A stretch of 12,409 bases of DNA from assembly GCA_002362735.1 (NCBI GenBank), contig DEUU01000474.1:1-12409 (forward strand), written 5' to 3'. Each line of letters begins with the position of its first letter. Positions within the stretch are counted from its first letter, which is position 1. Source of the DNA: Dehalococcoidia bacterium UBA3254 (GTDB lineage Bacteria > Chloroflexota > Dehalococcoidia > Dehalococcoidales > UBA3254). Shown here in pieces: positions 6,567 through 12,392 of this stretch. The position numbers were made by a program, and so were the translations under genes. The notes beneath the pieces are model-generated. The model made no database searches. It had not been told where the DNA came from and was given only the letters and a program-made list of their open reading frames with translations.

Positions 6567-6836
6567 ATGGTCTGGCAGATCTACGGTCTATGGATTGCCA
6601 TAGCAAGCTTCATTACCTTTTGTTTATACGGGTTAGATAAAACCCAATCAAAGACCGAAGGTTGGCGCATACCCGAAGTCTATTTGCACGGATTGGCTTT
6701 ATCCGGTGGGTTTATCGGCGGCTGGGCAGGTCGGACGGTATTTCATCATAAGACCCGAAAGGGATTTTTTGTCTTTGTTTTAGTTCTCAGCACTATGATT
6801 CACCTGGGGCTGGGGTACTGGCTGGTTTTTGGTTGA
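6567..6836 (+). CDS. DUF1294 family small membrane protein
   Basis: The 89-residue protein shows the DUF1294 pattern. A first membrane helix (about residues 4-21) runs into YGLDKTQ, where Asp-Lys is the family's conserved pair. GWRIPEVYLHGLALSGGFIGGWAG follows, then HHKTRKGFF, then a last membrane helix (about 68-88). The function of the family is unknown. Length is normal. ATG 6567 has CAGGAA (6555-6560) at 6 bases. It lies 83 bases after the HesB-like gene on the same strand and may share its transcript. Confidence 0.9.
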   Translation: MVWQIYGLWIAIASFITFCLYGLDKTQSKTEGWRIPEVYLHGLALSGGFIGGWAGRTVFHHKTRKGFFVFVLVLSTMIHLGLGYWLVFG

Positions 6837-6995
6837 ATTTCCGTCTGTACCAGGCAGTCTCATTTTCCTTAAGTTTTCGCAAGTGGTAAAATGCGGATAC
6901 CTTGTAACTGATTATCTGGTTAATTGCCCTCGCAATCTGGGTTGCTTCTGCTTTACCCCTGCTCTGGCCAGTCATCGATCGGAGCGGCAACCCGA

Positions 6996-7496
6996 ATTAA
7001 AGAGCTGAATTTTGTTTTTCTCCATGGCTCAGGCAGCAACTCCGGCTCAATAAAGGACTATCAGGCCAGATCCTTGACAGGCTTCCTCCTTATATTGAGG
7101 AATATGCGGCGACCCATCCCGGCATCAAACTCAATATTAGACCCTGAACCGGTGCTATCCAAATGACGTTGATATCGATACCTGGGCCAACAACATTGCT
7201 GAAAGTATTAATAAATACTCGAATAAAAAGAACCTCGTTTTAATTGGACACAGCATAGGGGGAAAGACCGCTTTTTATGCCACCGCCCATAATATCGGCA
7301 GCATCACTGATCAGATGAGGGCGTTCTTACCATCAGAAGTCCGATAAAACAGTTTAACCAGTACTATTTTTTCGGAGGCGTTAATTACTGGCGCTCGGTC
7401 TGGTTGCTTCCACAGCATCAAGGAGTAATGAGCGGAGGAGTTCTCAGTTCCATCGCCTATTATGACAGCTCGGCAGACTGGAAGAGGTATTGTTAA
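6996..7496 (+). pseudogene. Alpha/beta hydrolase remnant with three frameshifts
   Basis: Protein-like sequence runs through three reading frames in turn. Frame 3 (from 6996) gives LNFVFLHGSGSNSG, the oxyanion HG region. Near 7070-7080 it moves to LDRLPPYIEEYAATHPG, which stops at TGA 7145. It resumes as NRCYPNDVDIDTWANN... to GHSIGGKTAFYA, the nucleophile elbow with Ser codon 7252-7254. Near 7321 it shifts again to IRSPIKQFNQYYFFGGVNYW and ends at TAA 7494-7496. Each change fits loss of a single base. A GGAG (6981-6984) lies 11 bases before ATT 6996, where an ATG may once have stood. The region encodes about 167 residues; the C-terminal part with the catalytic His is missing. Between 6837 and 6995 I see only a 30-residue hydrophobic frame (6909-7001) without a start. 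Confidence 0.75.
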
Positions 7497-7530
7497 AGGA
7501 CTGATATGGTGATAGGGCCGGACAAAGGGT

Positions 7531-7536
7531 TATAAT
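7531..7536 (+). promoter_or_regulatory. TATAAT immediately before the pentapeptide gene
   Basis: A perfect TATAAT ends 6 bases before ATG 7543. Transcription from it would begin at or very near the start codon, giving a leaderless message. AAAGGG (7524-7529) is 13 bases from the ATG, too far for a good ribosome site. No clear -35 is found at the proper distance. Confidence 0.4.
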
Positions 7537-7542
7537 ACCTTT

Positions 7543-8118
7543 ATGAGTTTTTCAAAGACCGCTTATTATCAGGAAAAATTCAATAAACTCTCGTTTTTCA
7601 ATGAAATCATTGAAGCCACAGTATTTGAGGAGTGTGATTTCGAAACTTGCAGCTTTATCAACTGTAAGTTTGAAAAATGTAAATTCCTGCGCTGCAATCT
7701 AAAGGAGTGTACTCTCAGCGCCATCGACCCTCATGACACCCGTTTCATGGAGGTCAAGTTTTCCGGGTCCAAGGTGCTTGGTTTTGATTGGGCAAAGGCT
7801 GCAAAGGCAGAAGACCTGTCTTTCACTGATTGCCAGATTAATTACTCCAACTTCAAGTTATTGAAAGTGCCGAATATCAAAATCATTAATTGCCAGGCTA
7901 AAGAGGTTGATTTTATTGAGACCGATATGAACCACGGGACCTTTAAGAATACAGACTTTGAGAACAGCCGGTTCCTCAAGACTGACCTCTCATACTCTGA
8001 TTTCTCCGGCGCAAAAAACTACTCTATCAACCTCCTTGATAACAATCTCAAGAAAGCGCGATTTTCTCTTCCGGAAGCCATATCACTACTCAACGGCCTT
8101 GACATCATAATTGAATAA
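7543..8118 (+). CDS. Pentapeptide-repeat protein (about 190-residue family)
   Basis: The 191-residue protein is built of pentapeptide repeats in which a central Phe or Leu recurs every five residues. Examples are FEECDFETCSFINCKFEKCKFLRCNL (pieces of about residues 28-53) and TFKNTDFENSRFLKTDLSYSDFSGA. The repeats fold as a right-handed quadrilateral beta helix. A break around LGFDWAKAAKAEDLSF separates two coils. The C-terminal NYSINLLDNNLKKARFSLPE and LLNGLDIIIE match the ending of the common chromosomal family of this length. Some relatives (Qnr, MfpA) mimic DNA and protect gyrase, but there is no direct sign of that here. It is cytoplasmic, with no signal peptide. Its neighbours are a hydrolase remnant and a winged-helix gene. 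Confidence 0.9.
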   Translation: MSFSKTAYYQEKFNKLSFFNEIIEATVFEECDFETCSFINCKFEKCKFLRCNLKECTLSAIDPHDTRFMEVKFSGSKVLGFDWAKAAKAEDLSFTDCQINYSNFKLLKVPNIKIINCQAKEVDFIETDMNHGTFKNTDFENSRFLKTDLSYSDFSGAKNYSINLLDNNLKKARFSLPEAISLLNGLDIIIE

Positions 8119-8173
8119 CTTTTCGAGCAACTTCCCGCCTCAGTTACTTCCGCAAAATGTAAATTTTTAAAAG

Positions 8174-8227
8174 GAACAATGTTCTAGTACTCTATATCTT
8201 CCGTTTTTCCCCAGACTCGGCGATAAT
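8174..8227 (+). promoter_or_regulatory. Palindrome and possible -10 before the winged-helix gene
   Basis: GAACA-A-TGTTC (8174-8184) is a perfect 11-base dyad. GATAAT (8222-8227) lies 22 bases before ATG 8250 and can serve as a -10; no good -35 is seen at the expected place (about 8199-8204). The dyad is a candidate autoregulatory site for the encoded winged-helix protein. It resembles a Gram-positive LexA box, but the spacer is 3 bases, not 4. Confidence 0.4.
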
Positions 8228-8249
8228 ATTTCACCGAAGGGTGGGAATA

Positions 8250-8531
8250 ATGACCGATTTCTGGCAGAATAGAGGCCGCCGTTCGAGCGTCCAGATAGCA
8301 GTTGATATTATCAAATTGTCATGCTCTGGAGACATTTCCAATTTAGATCTGATAGAGTGCGCCAATCTAAATTATCAGCAAATGCAAAAGTATCTGGATT
8401 GGCTGGTAAAAGTTAATATGCTGGAGGTAATCAACCCCGAAGGTACACGCTATAGATATCGGTCAACACCTAAAGGACGGTTACTGCTTTTCACTTTCGG
8501 CGAAATCCAAAAAATGCTCGCTAATAAATAG
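8250..8531 (+). CDS. Winged-helix DNA-binding protein (ArnR1/HTH_45-like)
   Basis: The 93-residue protein has a compact winged-helix plan. VQIAVDIIKLSCSGDISNLDLIECANL gives helices 1 and 2, NYQQMQKYLDWLVKVNMLEVI gives the recognition helix and strand, and RYRSTPKGRLLL is the typical TxxG wing end. This is the pattern of the ArnR1-like domain common in archaea and in some Chloroflexota. It probably binds DNA as a dimer and acts as a regulator. ATG 8250 has AAGGG (8237-8241) at 8 bases; GTG 8241 would add three residues but overlaps that ribosome site. The gene is followed 35 bases later by a small unknown gene on the same strand. A dyad upstream may be its own operator. Confidence 0.8.
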   Translation: MTDFWQNRGRRSSVQIAVDIIKLSCSGDISNLDLIECANLNYQQMQKYLDWLVKVNMLEVINPEGTRYRYRSTPKGRLLLFTFGEIQKMLANK

Positions 8532-8535
8532 GCCG

Positions 8536-8552
8536 GGGACCATCTCCGTCCC
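8536..8552 (+). repeat. Short hairpin between the winged-helix gene and the next gene
   Basis: GGGAC (8536-8540) pairs with GTCCC (8548-8552) over a 7-base loop. It ends at the base just before the AGAGGAAGG ribosome site of the gene at 8567. There is no T-run, so it is more likely a message-stability element than a terminator, or chance. Confidence 0.3.
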
Positions 8553-8566
8553 AGAGGAAGGTCAAA

Positions 8567-8764
8567 ATGGAAAGTTTCGATCGCGAGTTAATGAAAATAT
8601 TCGAGGATATGTTAAAGAAAGGTCTGATATCAACCGGGAACCTCTGGATAAATATTGCGGTAGAACAAAAAAACAAAAGACTTTCCGTTGGAATCGCTCA
8701 TTCCATGTTACTCACTTTCGACCGAGTTGACCGAAAAATCCTGACTCAGGGAGTCTTTAATTAG
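8567..8764 (+). CDS. Small hypothetical protein
   Basis: This 65-residue protein is not recognised. It begins with an amphipathic, charged helix (ESFDRELMKIFEDMLKKG). A beta-like stretch follows (LWINIAVEQKNKRLSVGIAH), then FDRVDRKILTQG. It has no cysteine, signal peptide or membrane segment. ATG 8567 has AGAGGAAGG (8553-8561) at 5 bases, one of the better ribosome sites in the window. It follows the winged-helix gene by 35 bases, so it is probably made from the same message and could be its partner; that is inference. Confidence 0.65.
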   Translation: MESFDRELMKIFEDMLKKGLISTGNLWINIAVEQKNKRLSVGIAHSMLLTFDRVDRKILTQGVFN

Positions 8765-8857
8765 CTGATAACCGCTCTTTCCGATCAGAAAATTCCATCA
8801 AAAGCTTGGAGGTTTTACCGCTGACAAATAATTTTTTGCCGGAAGCCTTCTACATGA

Positions 8858-8872
8858 ATTCTATAATAGAAT
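8858..8872 (+). promoter_or_regulatory. Dyad overlapping a -10 box upstream of the tautomerase gene
   Basis: ATTCTA (8858-8863) and TAGAAT (8867-8872) form a perfect inverted repeat with 3 bases between. The dyad contains TATAAT (8862-8867), a consensus -10. Transcription would begin near 8874 and give a 28-base leader with the GGAGGAAA ribosome site. No -35 is well placed, since TTGCCG (8836-8841) is 20 bases away. A repressor on the dyad would block the promoter. Confidence 0.45.
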
Positions 8873-8901
8873 AAAAGGATATTCATTTCTTTGGAGGAAA
8901 T

Positions 8902-9102
8902 ATGCCGGTATTAATAGTAGAAATGCAGAAGGGACCTTCTCTGGAACAAAAGAAGCAGTTGGTAAAGGACCTCACCCAAGCTTTTGTAAAAATAGGGGTG
9001 CCGGCTGAAGCTGTTCAGATTATCGTGAGAGAAACTCCTAAAAATTGTTGGGCAGAAAGCGGCGAACTTTGCGCGGACTTTGAAATTCCTCCAGGAGCAT
9101 AG
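8902..9102 (+). CDS. 4-oxalocrotonate tautomerase-family protein (DmpI-like)
   Basis: The 66-residue protein starts MP, so removal of Met exposes Pro1, the catalytic base of the tautomerase superfamily. Length and pattern (LTQAFVKIGVPAEAVQIIVRE, then NCWAESGEL) fit the small 4-OT/DmpI group, which works as a hexamer. Two usual active-site residues differ. By my alignment, position 11 is Pro (KGPSLEQ) where Arg is typical, and the Arg39 equivalent is Gln (AVQII). A Trp replaces Phe50, as in DmpI. Arg42 (IVRE) could supply charge. Canonical 4-oxalocrotonate activity is therefore doubtful. ATG 8902 has GGAGGAAA close upstream (8893-8900), a strong ribosome site. It is convergent with the nuclease gene at 9156. 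Confidence 0.85.
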   Translation: MPVLIVEMQKGPSLEQKKQLVKDLTQAFVKIGVPAEAVQIIVRETPKNCWAESGELCADFEIPPGA

Positions 9103-9155
9103 GTTCTCGGAGAAAGTGGTTTTTTGCAGGACAATTTCTAGTGGGAGTTAACAAA

Positions 9156-9824
9156 TCAGTGCAGCATCCGATCACAGTGTGAACCGAAGCGGCAAACTTT
9201 GCACTTGTTCTGATTATCCGTTGAAGTAAACTTCTCTTTGCCGATTAGAAGCGCGTGAATACGGTTTATCAAAGGGACAATTTCCTCAATTGCTCCCTTA
9301 TCAAAAGGTGATCGCCAGTAAATATTATCCGTGCCTCTCTCCCGCAAAGCGCCGAATATGCCGCGCTGATCCCCCTGTGAAATAACCGATTGATAAGCCA
9401 GGCAATAACCATACACCTGATGGATGTTGGAAGGATAAACTTTTATCCCCGGTTTGTCGTCTATGACAATAAAACCTTCGGGCGTCAGCCAGATTTCATC
9501 AATCAATCCGTAAATACCGTGCTCCAGATCTACAACTCTAAATTCCCGACAATAAATTTGTTCTGTTTTCGATTCTAAGAGCATTTGCTCAACCGTCGCA
9601 GGTTTAGCTTTCTTTAAAAACTCGTTATAAAGTTGTTCATGCTGCTGCGAACCTTGAGTCATGGCTTTGGTCGGTCTAACCTCGATGCCTTTCACATTTT
9701 CAAGATAAATTTGGTATTCGCAATAGTCCTGTTTTTGCAGCCAGCTGATCGGAAATAATGGCTTATTCTTTATATAGATCACATTAGAGTTGTGATTCGA
9801 AAACATTGGCTGCCTTGGTTGCAT
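9156..9824 (-). CDS. Cas4-like PD-(D/E)XK nuclease with Fe-S cysteine set
   Basis: The 222-residue protein has the Cas4/RecB-nuclease layout. Cys35 (QDYCEYQ) is the N-terminal cluster ligand. GSQQHEQLYNEF carries His62, and GLIDEIW carries Asp109. IDDKPG carries Asp122 and Lys124 of the D-x-K motif, and HQVYGY (Gln136, Tyr140) is the QxxxY motif. The C-terminal C208-x2-C211-x5-C217 completes four Fe-S ligands. Such proteins cut or resect DNA ends. No CRISPR array or other cas gene is in the window, so it is a solitary family member. On the minus strand ATG 9824 has GAGGAG at 7 bases; the TTG at 9839 lies inside that ribosome site. It follows the cupin gene by 36 bases and is probably co-transcribed with it. 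Confidence 0.8.
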   Translation of the reverse strand: MQPRQPMFSNHNSNVIYIKNKPLFPISWLQKQDYCEYQIYLENVKGIEVRPTKAMTQGSQQHEQLYNEFLKKAKPATVEQMLLESKTEQIYCREFRVVDLEHGIYGLIDEIWLTPEGFIVIDDKPGIKVYPSNIHQVYGYCLAYQSVISQGDQRGIFGALRERGTDNIYWRSPFDKGAIEEIVPLINRIHALLIGKEKFTSTDNQNKCKVCRFGSHCDRMLH

Positions 9825-9860
9825 AAACTTGCTCCTCAAGAGTACCTGATTCTTACCCGG

Positions 9861-10211
9861 TTAATCCAGAACGATAAAAAGGTGTTTATGAGGTTTGTTA
9901 TTAACCGCCCGGCTCTTGTGCCCTCTGCCAGTGGTGTCTTCCGCTAACAAAACAATCCCCGGACCGATCCGCCTTTCTGAACCATCTCCAACGATGATAT
10001 CAACTTGCCCTTCGAGGGTAATGACCCACTGGCGGTCAGGAACGTTATGAAAATCGAGATTATACTCCGGTGTTGATTCACGGAACTGGACCCCTCTGGC
10101 ATTAATAAATTCTGATCTCCAATCGCATTCATCCAGTTTCGTGAAAAGCATATCAAGGTCTTCAAAATGGGATTCTCCATCTTTGCCGGTGTACATCCGG
10201 ATATATTTCAT
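9861..10211 (-). CDS. Cupin-domain protein
   Basis: The 116-residue protein is a single small cupin barrel. LDFHNVPDRQWVITLEGQVDIIVGDG (about 52-77) resembles cupin motif 1, with His55 and Glu67. IGPGIVLLAEDTTGRGHKSR (82-101) is motif 2, with His98. A complete metal set (HxH plus E and H) is not evident, so metal binding is uncertain. Members include enzymes, sensors and binding proteins; no specific role can be given. The start CAT 10209-10211 has, on the minus strand, GGAGAG at 7 bases. It is the first gene of a probable two-gene unit with the Cas4-like nuclease. Confidence 0.82.
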   Translation of the reverse strand: MKYIRMYTGKDGESHFEDLDMLFTKLDECDWRSEFINARGVQFRESTPEYNLDFHNVPDRQWVITLEGQVDIIVGDGSERRIGPGIVLLAEDTTGRGHKSRAVNNKPHKHLFIVLD

Positions 10212-10279
10212 CCTGGGTCTCTCCTATCAAACCGATTTATTTTGTTAGTAAATATTATACACCCTCTTAATCATCTCGA

Positions 10280-10851
10280 AAGGCTATCTTCAAAACTTCA
10301 GGAATCCGAGAAGTTGCGGCAAAAACCGAGGAAAAGCCTGAGGTTGAATCTACTCCGGTTAAGGAATTGAATCCGGTTCAAAGCTAAAACTGATATTAAA
10401 TCGACTTACCAGACCCATGTCAAGTTTAAAAAGACTCTGAAAACGACTTCCAGGAACTGGAAAAACAGGAAAAGCAGCTTATCAACTCTTTGAAGCTAAA
10501 TTCCAGGCTTACGAAGAAATAGAATGTTTGGCTTCGAAAAACCGGGAAAGTACTGAGAATGAGGCTCTTGCGTCTTACCGAAAAATTATTGAAAAGCCGA
10601 TCAGATTACCGAGGATCGATGAGTCGCACACTCCATGACAATAAACAGGCTAGCAACGAAGTTCGTAAAGCTTTGTTAGAATTTTCCGGCAAAGAGACGG
10701 GGCTGGTCTCTCAACTCCGGGCAGGTCAGAACATGTCTCCAGCAGCCAGAAGACCTTTAAATACTGCGAAAACTAAATTTATATTCCGGTTCATAAATAC
10801 CAAACACCATTTATCGAACCCGAACCTGTTGTAATCAATAAAAGAAACTGA
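10280..10851 (+). pseudogene. Decayed coiled-coil protein gene
   Basis: Charged, helix-like protein sequence continues through repeated frame changes on the plus strand. Frame 2 near 10286-10384 gives REVAAKTEEKPEVESTPVKE. Frame 3 from 10380 gives KAKTDIKSTYQTHVKFKKTL. Frame 2 from 10442 gives NDFQELEKQEKQLINS. Frame 1 from 10489 gives FEAKFQAYEEIECLASKN and SYRKIIEK. Next come KADQITEDR (frame 3), NEVRKALLEFSGKETGLV (frame 2) and, from about 10727, SEHVSSSQKTFKYCEN. After an in-frame TAA the last frame continues as YIPVHKYQTPFIEPEPVVIN to TGA 10849-10851. Most changes fit single-base losses. The original was perhaps 190 residues of coiled coil; the family is unknown. One piece, from ATG 10619, could still be read as 71 residues, but its ribosome site is weak. 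Confidence 0.6.
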
Positions 10852-10961
10852 GCATTAAATTCCAGGGATCCCATCCTTCTCCAGCACTCTTATCTTTCTT
10901 AATGAGAGATCGGACTACGATGAGGAAGAGACTGCCACAGCAGCTGACATTCGTTTTAAAA

Positions 10962-11072
10962 TTAGGCCCTGGCGTCTAATTCCAATTTCCCGCAGCGCAC
11001 ACAATAACGGTAATTTGAACCGATCCAGAGATGCTTCCTAACCAAACATTTGACGTAAGATATAATCCACAT
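10962..11072 (-). CDS. 36-residue zinc-finger-like protein (DUF1660-like)
   Basis: On the minus strand ATG 11072 (CAT 11070-11072 on plus) opens 36 codons to TAA at 10962. It is preceded at 8 bases by GAGGAGG (complement of 11081-11087), one of the strongest ribosome sites in the window. The product starts MWIISYVKCLVRKHLWIG and ends YRYCVRCGKLELDARA. Cys9-x4-His14 with Trp16, and Cys24-x2-Cys27-Gly, form the ligand set of small zinc proteins such as the phage-associated DUF1660 family (C-x4-H-x-W ... C-x2-C-G). One zinc ion is the expected cofactor; function is unknown. It lies in an area of decayed genes yet its own frame is intact, which suggests it is still used. Confidence 0.6.
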   Translation of the reverse strand: MWIISYVKCLVRKHLWIGSNYRYCVRCGKLELDARA

Positions 11073-11628
11073 TTTGTGTTCCTCCTCTTCAGTTGCCCCA
11101 GGCGATTATTTTATCTCTTCAATATTTGTATAAAGAGTTTTTCGATTTTAAAACCATCTATTTTAGGGGTCGGAATTATATTATTATCATGAAGCTGGAG
11201 GGAGGAACAATAGTATTTTGGTCGCCTGACCCTCTGGACTCGAATTTGATCGAAACCTGGAGTTTGATAGACCCAGTACTAAAGACCTCGGATCTAGCTG
11301 TTTTCAAGGTTCGTTTGAACACTTAAAACAGACACGCACCGTCCCGGGACCTGCTTAATAATCCAGGTACAAAGTGTTTTCCAAAGCATGCGTATGAAGC
11401 AGGAGGATAGTTCTTGAGGTGACCTGCGCAATTCAGAATTAGCTGCCTGGGCAACCCTCCTGGACCAGAGAACATCGCCGGTTAAGAATCCCTGGGAAAA
11501 TCGAACAAACCGGAACAACACTCCTCCAGGAGATCTTAACTCCAGGAAAAACCAGGGACAGCCTCCGGCAGCTTTGAGAAAACAAAAAGTCTAATGTACC
11601 GGAGGCTTCGCTCAAAATTCCCTGATCT
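11073..11628. other. Region without a convincing gene
   Basis: A plus-strand frame at 11093-11326 (TTG start, 77 residues; inner ATG 11190) has no ribosome site. A second, from ATG 11388, meets TGA at 11415 after MRMKQEDSS and then continues open for 58 residues (SELAAWATLLDQRTSPVKN within it) to TAA 11592. AGGAGG at 11401-11406 is a good ribosome-site sequence but leads to no usable start. The pattern suggests remnants of lost genes, like the neighbouring broken coiled-coil gene. The last part folds into the inverted-repeat set listed next. Confidence 0.45.
11553..11624. repeat. Interleaved inverted repeats downstream of the stress-protein gene
   Basis: Three complementary pairs lie within 72 bases. 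CAGGGA (11553-11558) pairs with TCCCTG (11619-11624). GCCTCCGG (11561-11568) pairs with CCGGAGGC (11599-11606). TTTGAG (11573-11578), inside the loop of the 8-bp stem, pairs with CTCAAA (11611-11616) outside it, which is the topology of a pseudoknot. The set begins 5 bases after the minus-strand stop of the stress-protein gene. No T-run follows on either strand, so a simple terminator is unlikely. Confidence 0.5.
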
Positions 11629-12144
11629 CTATAACTTGGCATAGTGAGCCGGCGCTTCGGGTAACCGGCAACCTTCAGGAGTAACCGTCAGCACTGGAAC
11701 AGTGGAATGCCGGACAACTTTTTCTGAGACGCTACCAAATGCCCACCGTGAAACACCGGAGCGGCCGTGCGTGCTCATAATAATTAAATCTGCATCATTA
11801 TTTACCGCATAGTCCAGAATCACATCTGCAGCTTGCTGGCCTGGCTTTCCCTCAATCACCACGGTCTGAACCCCTAAACCTGACAATCTTAAGTTCGCGG
11901 CAACATCCGCCAGATAACTTTCAGCCTTCTGCCGAACTTGCTTTTGTGCATCCTGCATTTCATTTACCATCTCTTTAATCTGTGTCTCACTTGAAGGCCA
12001 GATTAAGGAATTCGATACCGGTTCGATATAGGATAACAAAACCACCTCGGACACATGACAACCGGTAGCGATGTCCTTGATATGACCCAGAGTACATTCT
12101 GCCAGTTTAGAACCATCCAGCGGAGCTAAAATCCTGTAGTACAT
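11629..12144 (-). CDS. Universal stress protein (UspA family)
   Basis: The 171-residue protein has one Usp domain. MYYRILAPLDGSKLAE is the N-terminal strand with Asp10, the usual nucleotide-binding Asp. A long helix (about 54-87) follows, then VIEGKPGQQAADVILDYA. The ATP-binding loop is STHG127-x9-G137-S138 (STHGRSGVSRWAFGS); the first Gly of the usual G-2x-G is Ser124. PVLTVTP is the closing strand. It probably binds ATP in the cytoplasm and helps survival under starvation or stress. On the minus strand ATG 12144 has AGGAGG at 6 bases. A TATAAT on the minus strand (12190-12195) may be its -10, without a good -35. The short C-terminal tail (GCRLPEAPAHYAKL) is extra. Confidence 0.93.
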   Translation of the reverse strand: MYYRILAPLDGSKLAECTLGHIKDIATGCHVSEVVLLSYIEPVSNSLIWPSSETQIKEMVNEMQDAQKQVRQKAESYLADVAANLRLSGLGVQTVVIEGKPGQQAADVILDYAVNNDADLIIMSTHGRSGVSRWAFGSVSEKVVRHSTVPVLTVTPEGCRLPEAPAHYAKL

Positions 12145-12273
12145 GTTTCACCTCCTGAAGTGAATCTAATTACTTAACCTTTAATTTACATTATATGGAA
12201 AAATCAATCGGATTACTCGAAGTGTTTTACCTGAACACACGATTTTTTACGAGAAATATCTGGTCTTTATGGT

Positions 12274-12302
12274 TTGACTATTGAGGCTGGAAAATGGATA
12301 AT
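12274..12302 (+). promoter_or_regulatory. Sigma-70-type promoter for the gene at the window end
   Basis: TTGACT (12274-12279) and GATAAT (12297-12302) are separated by exactly 17 bases. Each matches the consensus at five of six positions, the best promoter match in the window. Transcription would start near 12309 and read into the gene beginning at 12393, with a leader of about 84 bases. Confidence 0.7.
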
Positions 12303-12317
12303 AAAGGAAAATCCATA

Positions 12318-12337
12318 TTAACCATCCAGACGGTTAA
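12318..12337 (+). repeat. Inverted repeat in the leader of the last gene
   Basis: TTAACC (12318-12323) and GGTTAA (12332-12337) are perfect inverted copies with 8 bases between. They lie just after the expected start of transcription. This could be a roadblock operator or a hairpin in the leader. ATGGAT and ATCCAT (12294-12299 and 12311-12316) form a second inverted pair overlapping the -10. Confidence 0.4.
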
Positions 12338-12392
12338 ATATTTCGTCATTTAGATTTATTCAGAATTAGCATATGTGTTGAGGAGGAAACTA

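Noticed and set aside
6793..6990. Minus-strand frame of 65 residues (with QIARAINQIISYK) overlapping the DUF1294 end
   Set aside because: It has no ribosome site and overlaps a well-supported gene. Its complement is a hydrophobic plus-strand frame, so composition explains its protein-like look.
8174..8184. LexA-type SOS box
   Set aside because: The Gram-positive LexA site needs GAAC-N4-GTTC. Here the spacer is 3 bases and the flanks do not match, so only a generic dyad is claimed.
9156..9824. Part of a CRISPR-Cas locus
   Set aside because: No repeat array and no cas1, cas2 or effector gene are present in the window.
11388..11594. In-frame TGA (11415) that could be read as selenocysteine
   Set aside because: No clear selenocysteine-insertion hairpin follows the TGA, no known selenoprotein motif surrounds it, and neighbouring DNA is decayed, so a plain stop in a remnant is simpler.
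11294..11642. Two minus-strand frames of 67-75 residues downstream of the stress-protein gene
   Set aside because: Neither has a ribosome site or motif. One overlaps the end of the stress-protein gene, and the area shows remnant-like frames on the other strand.
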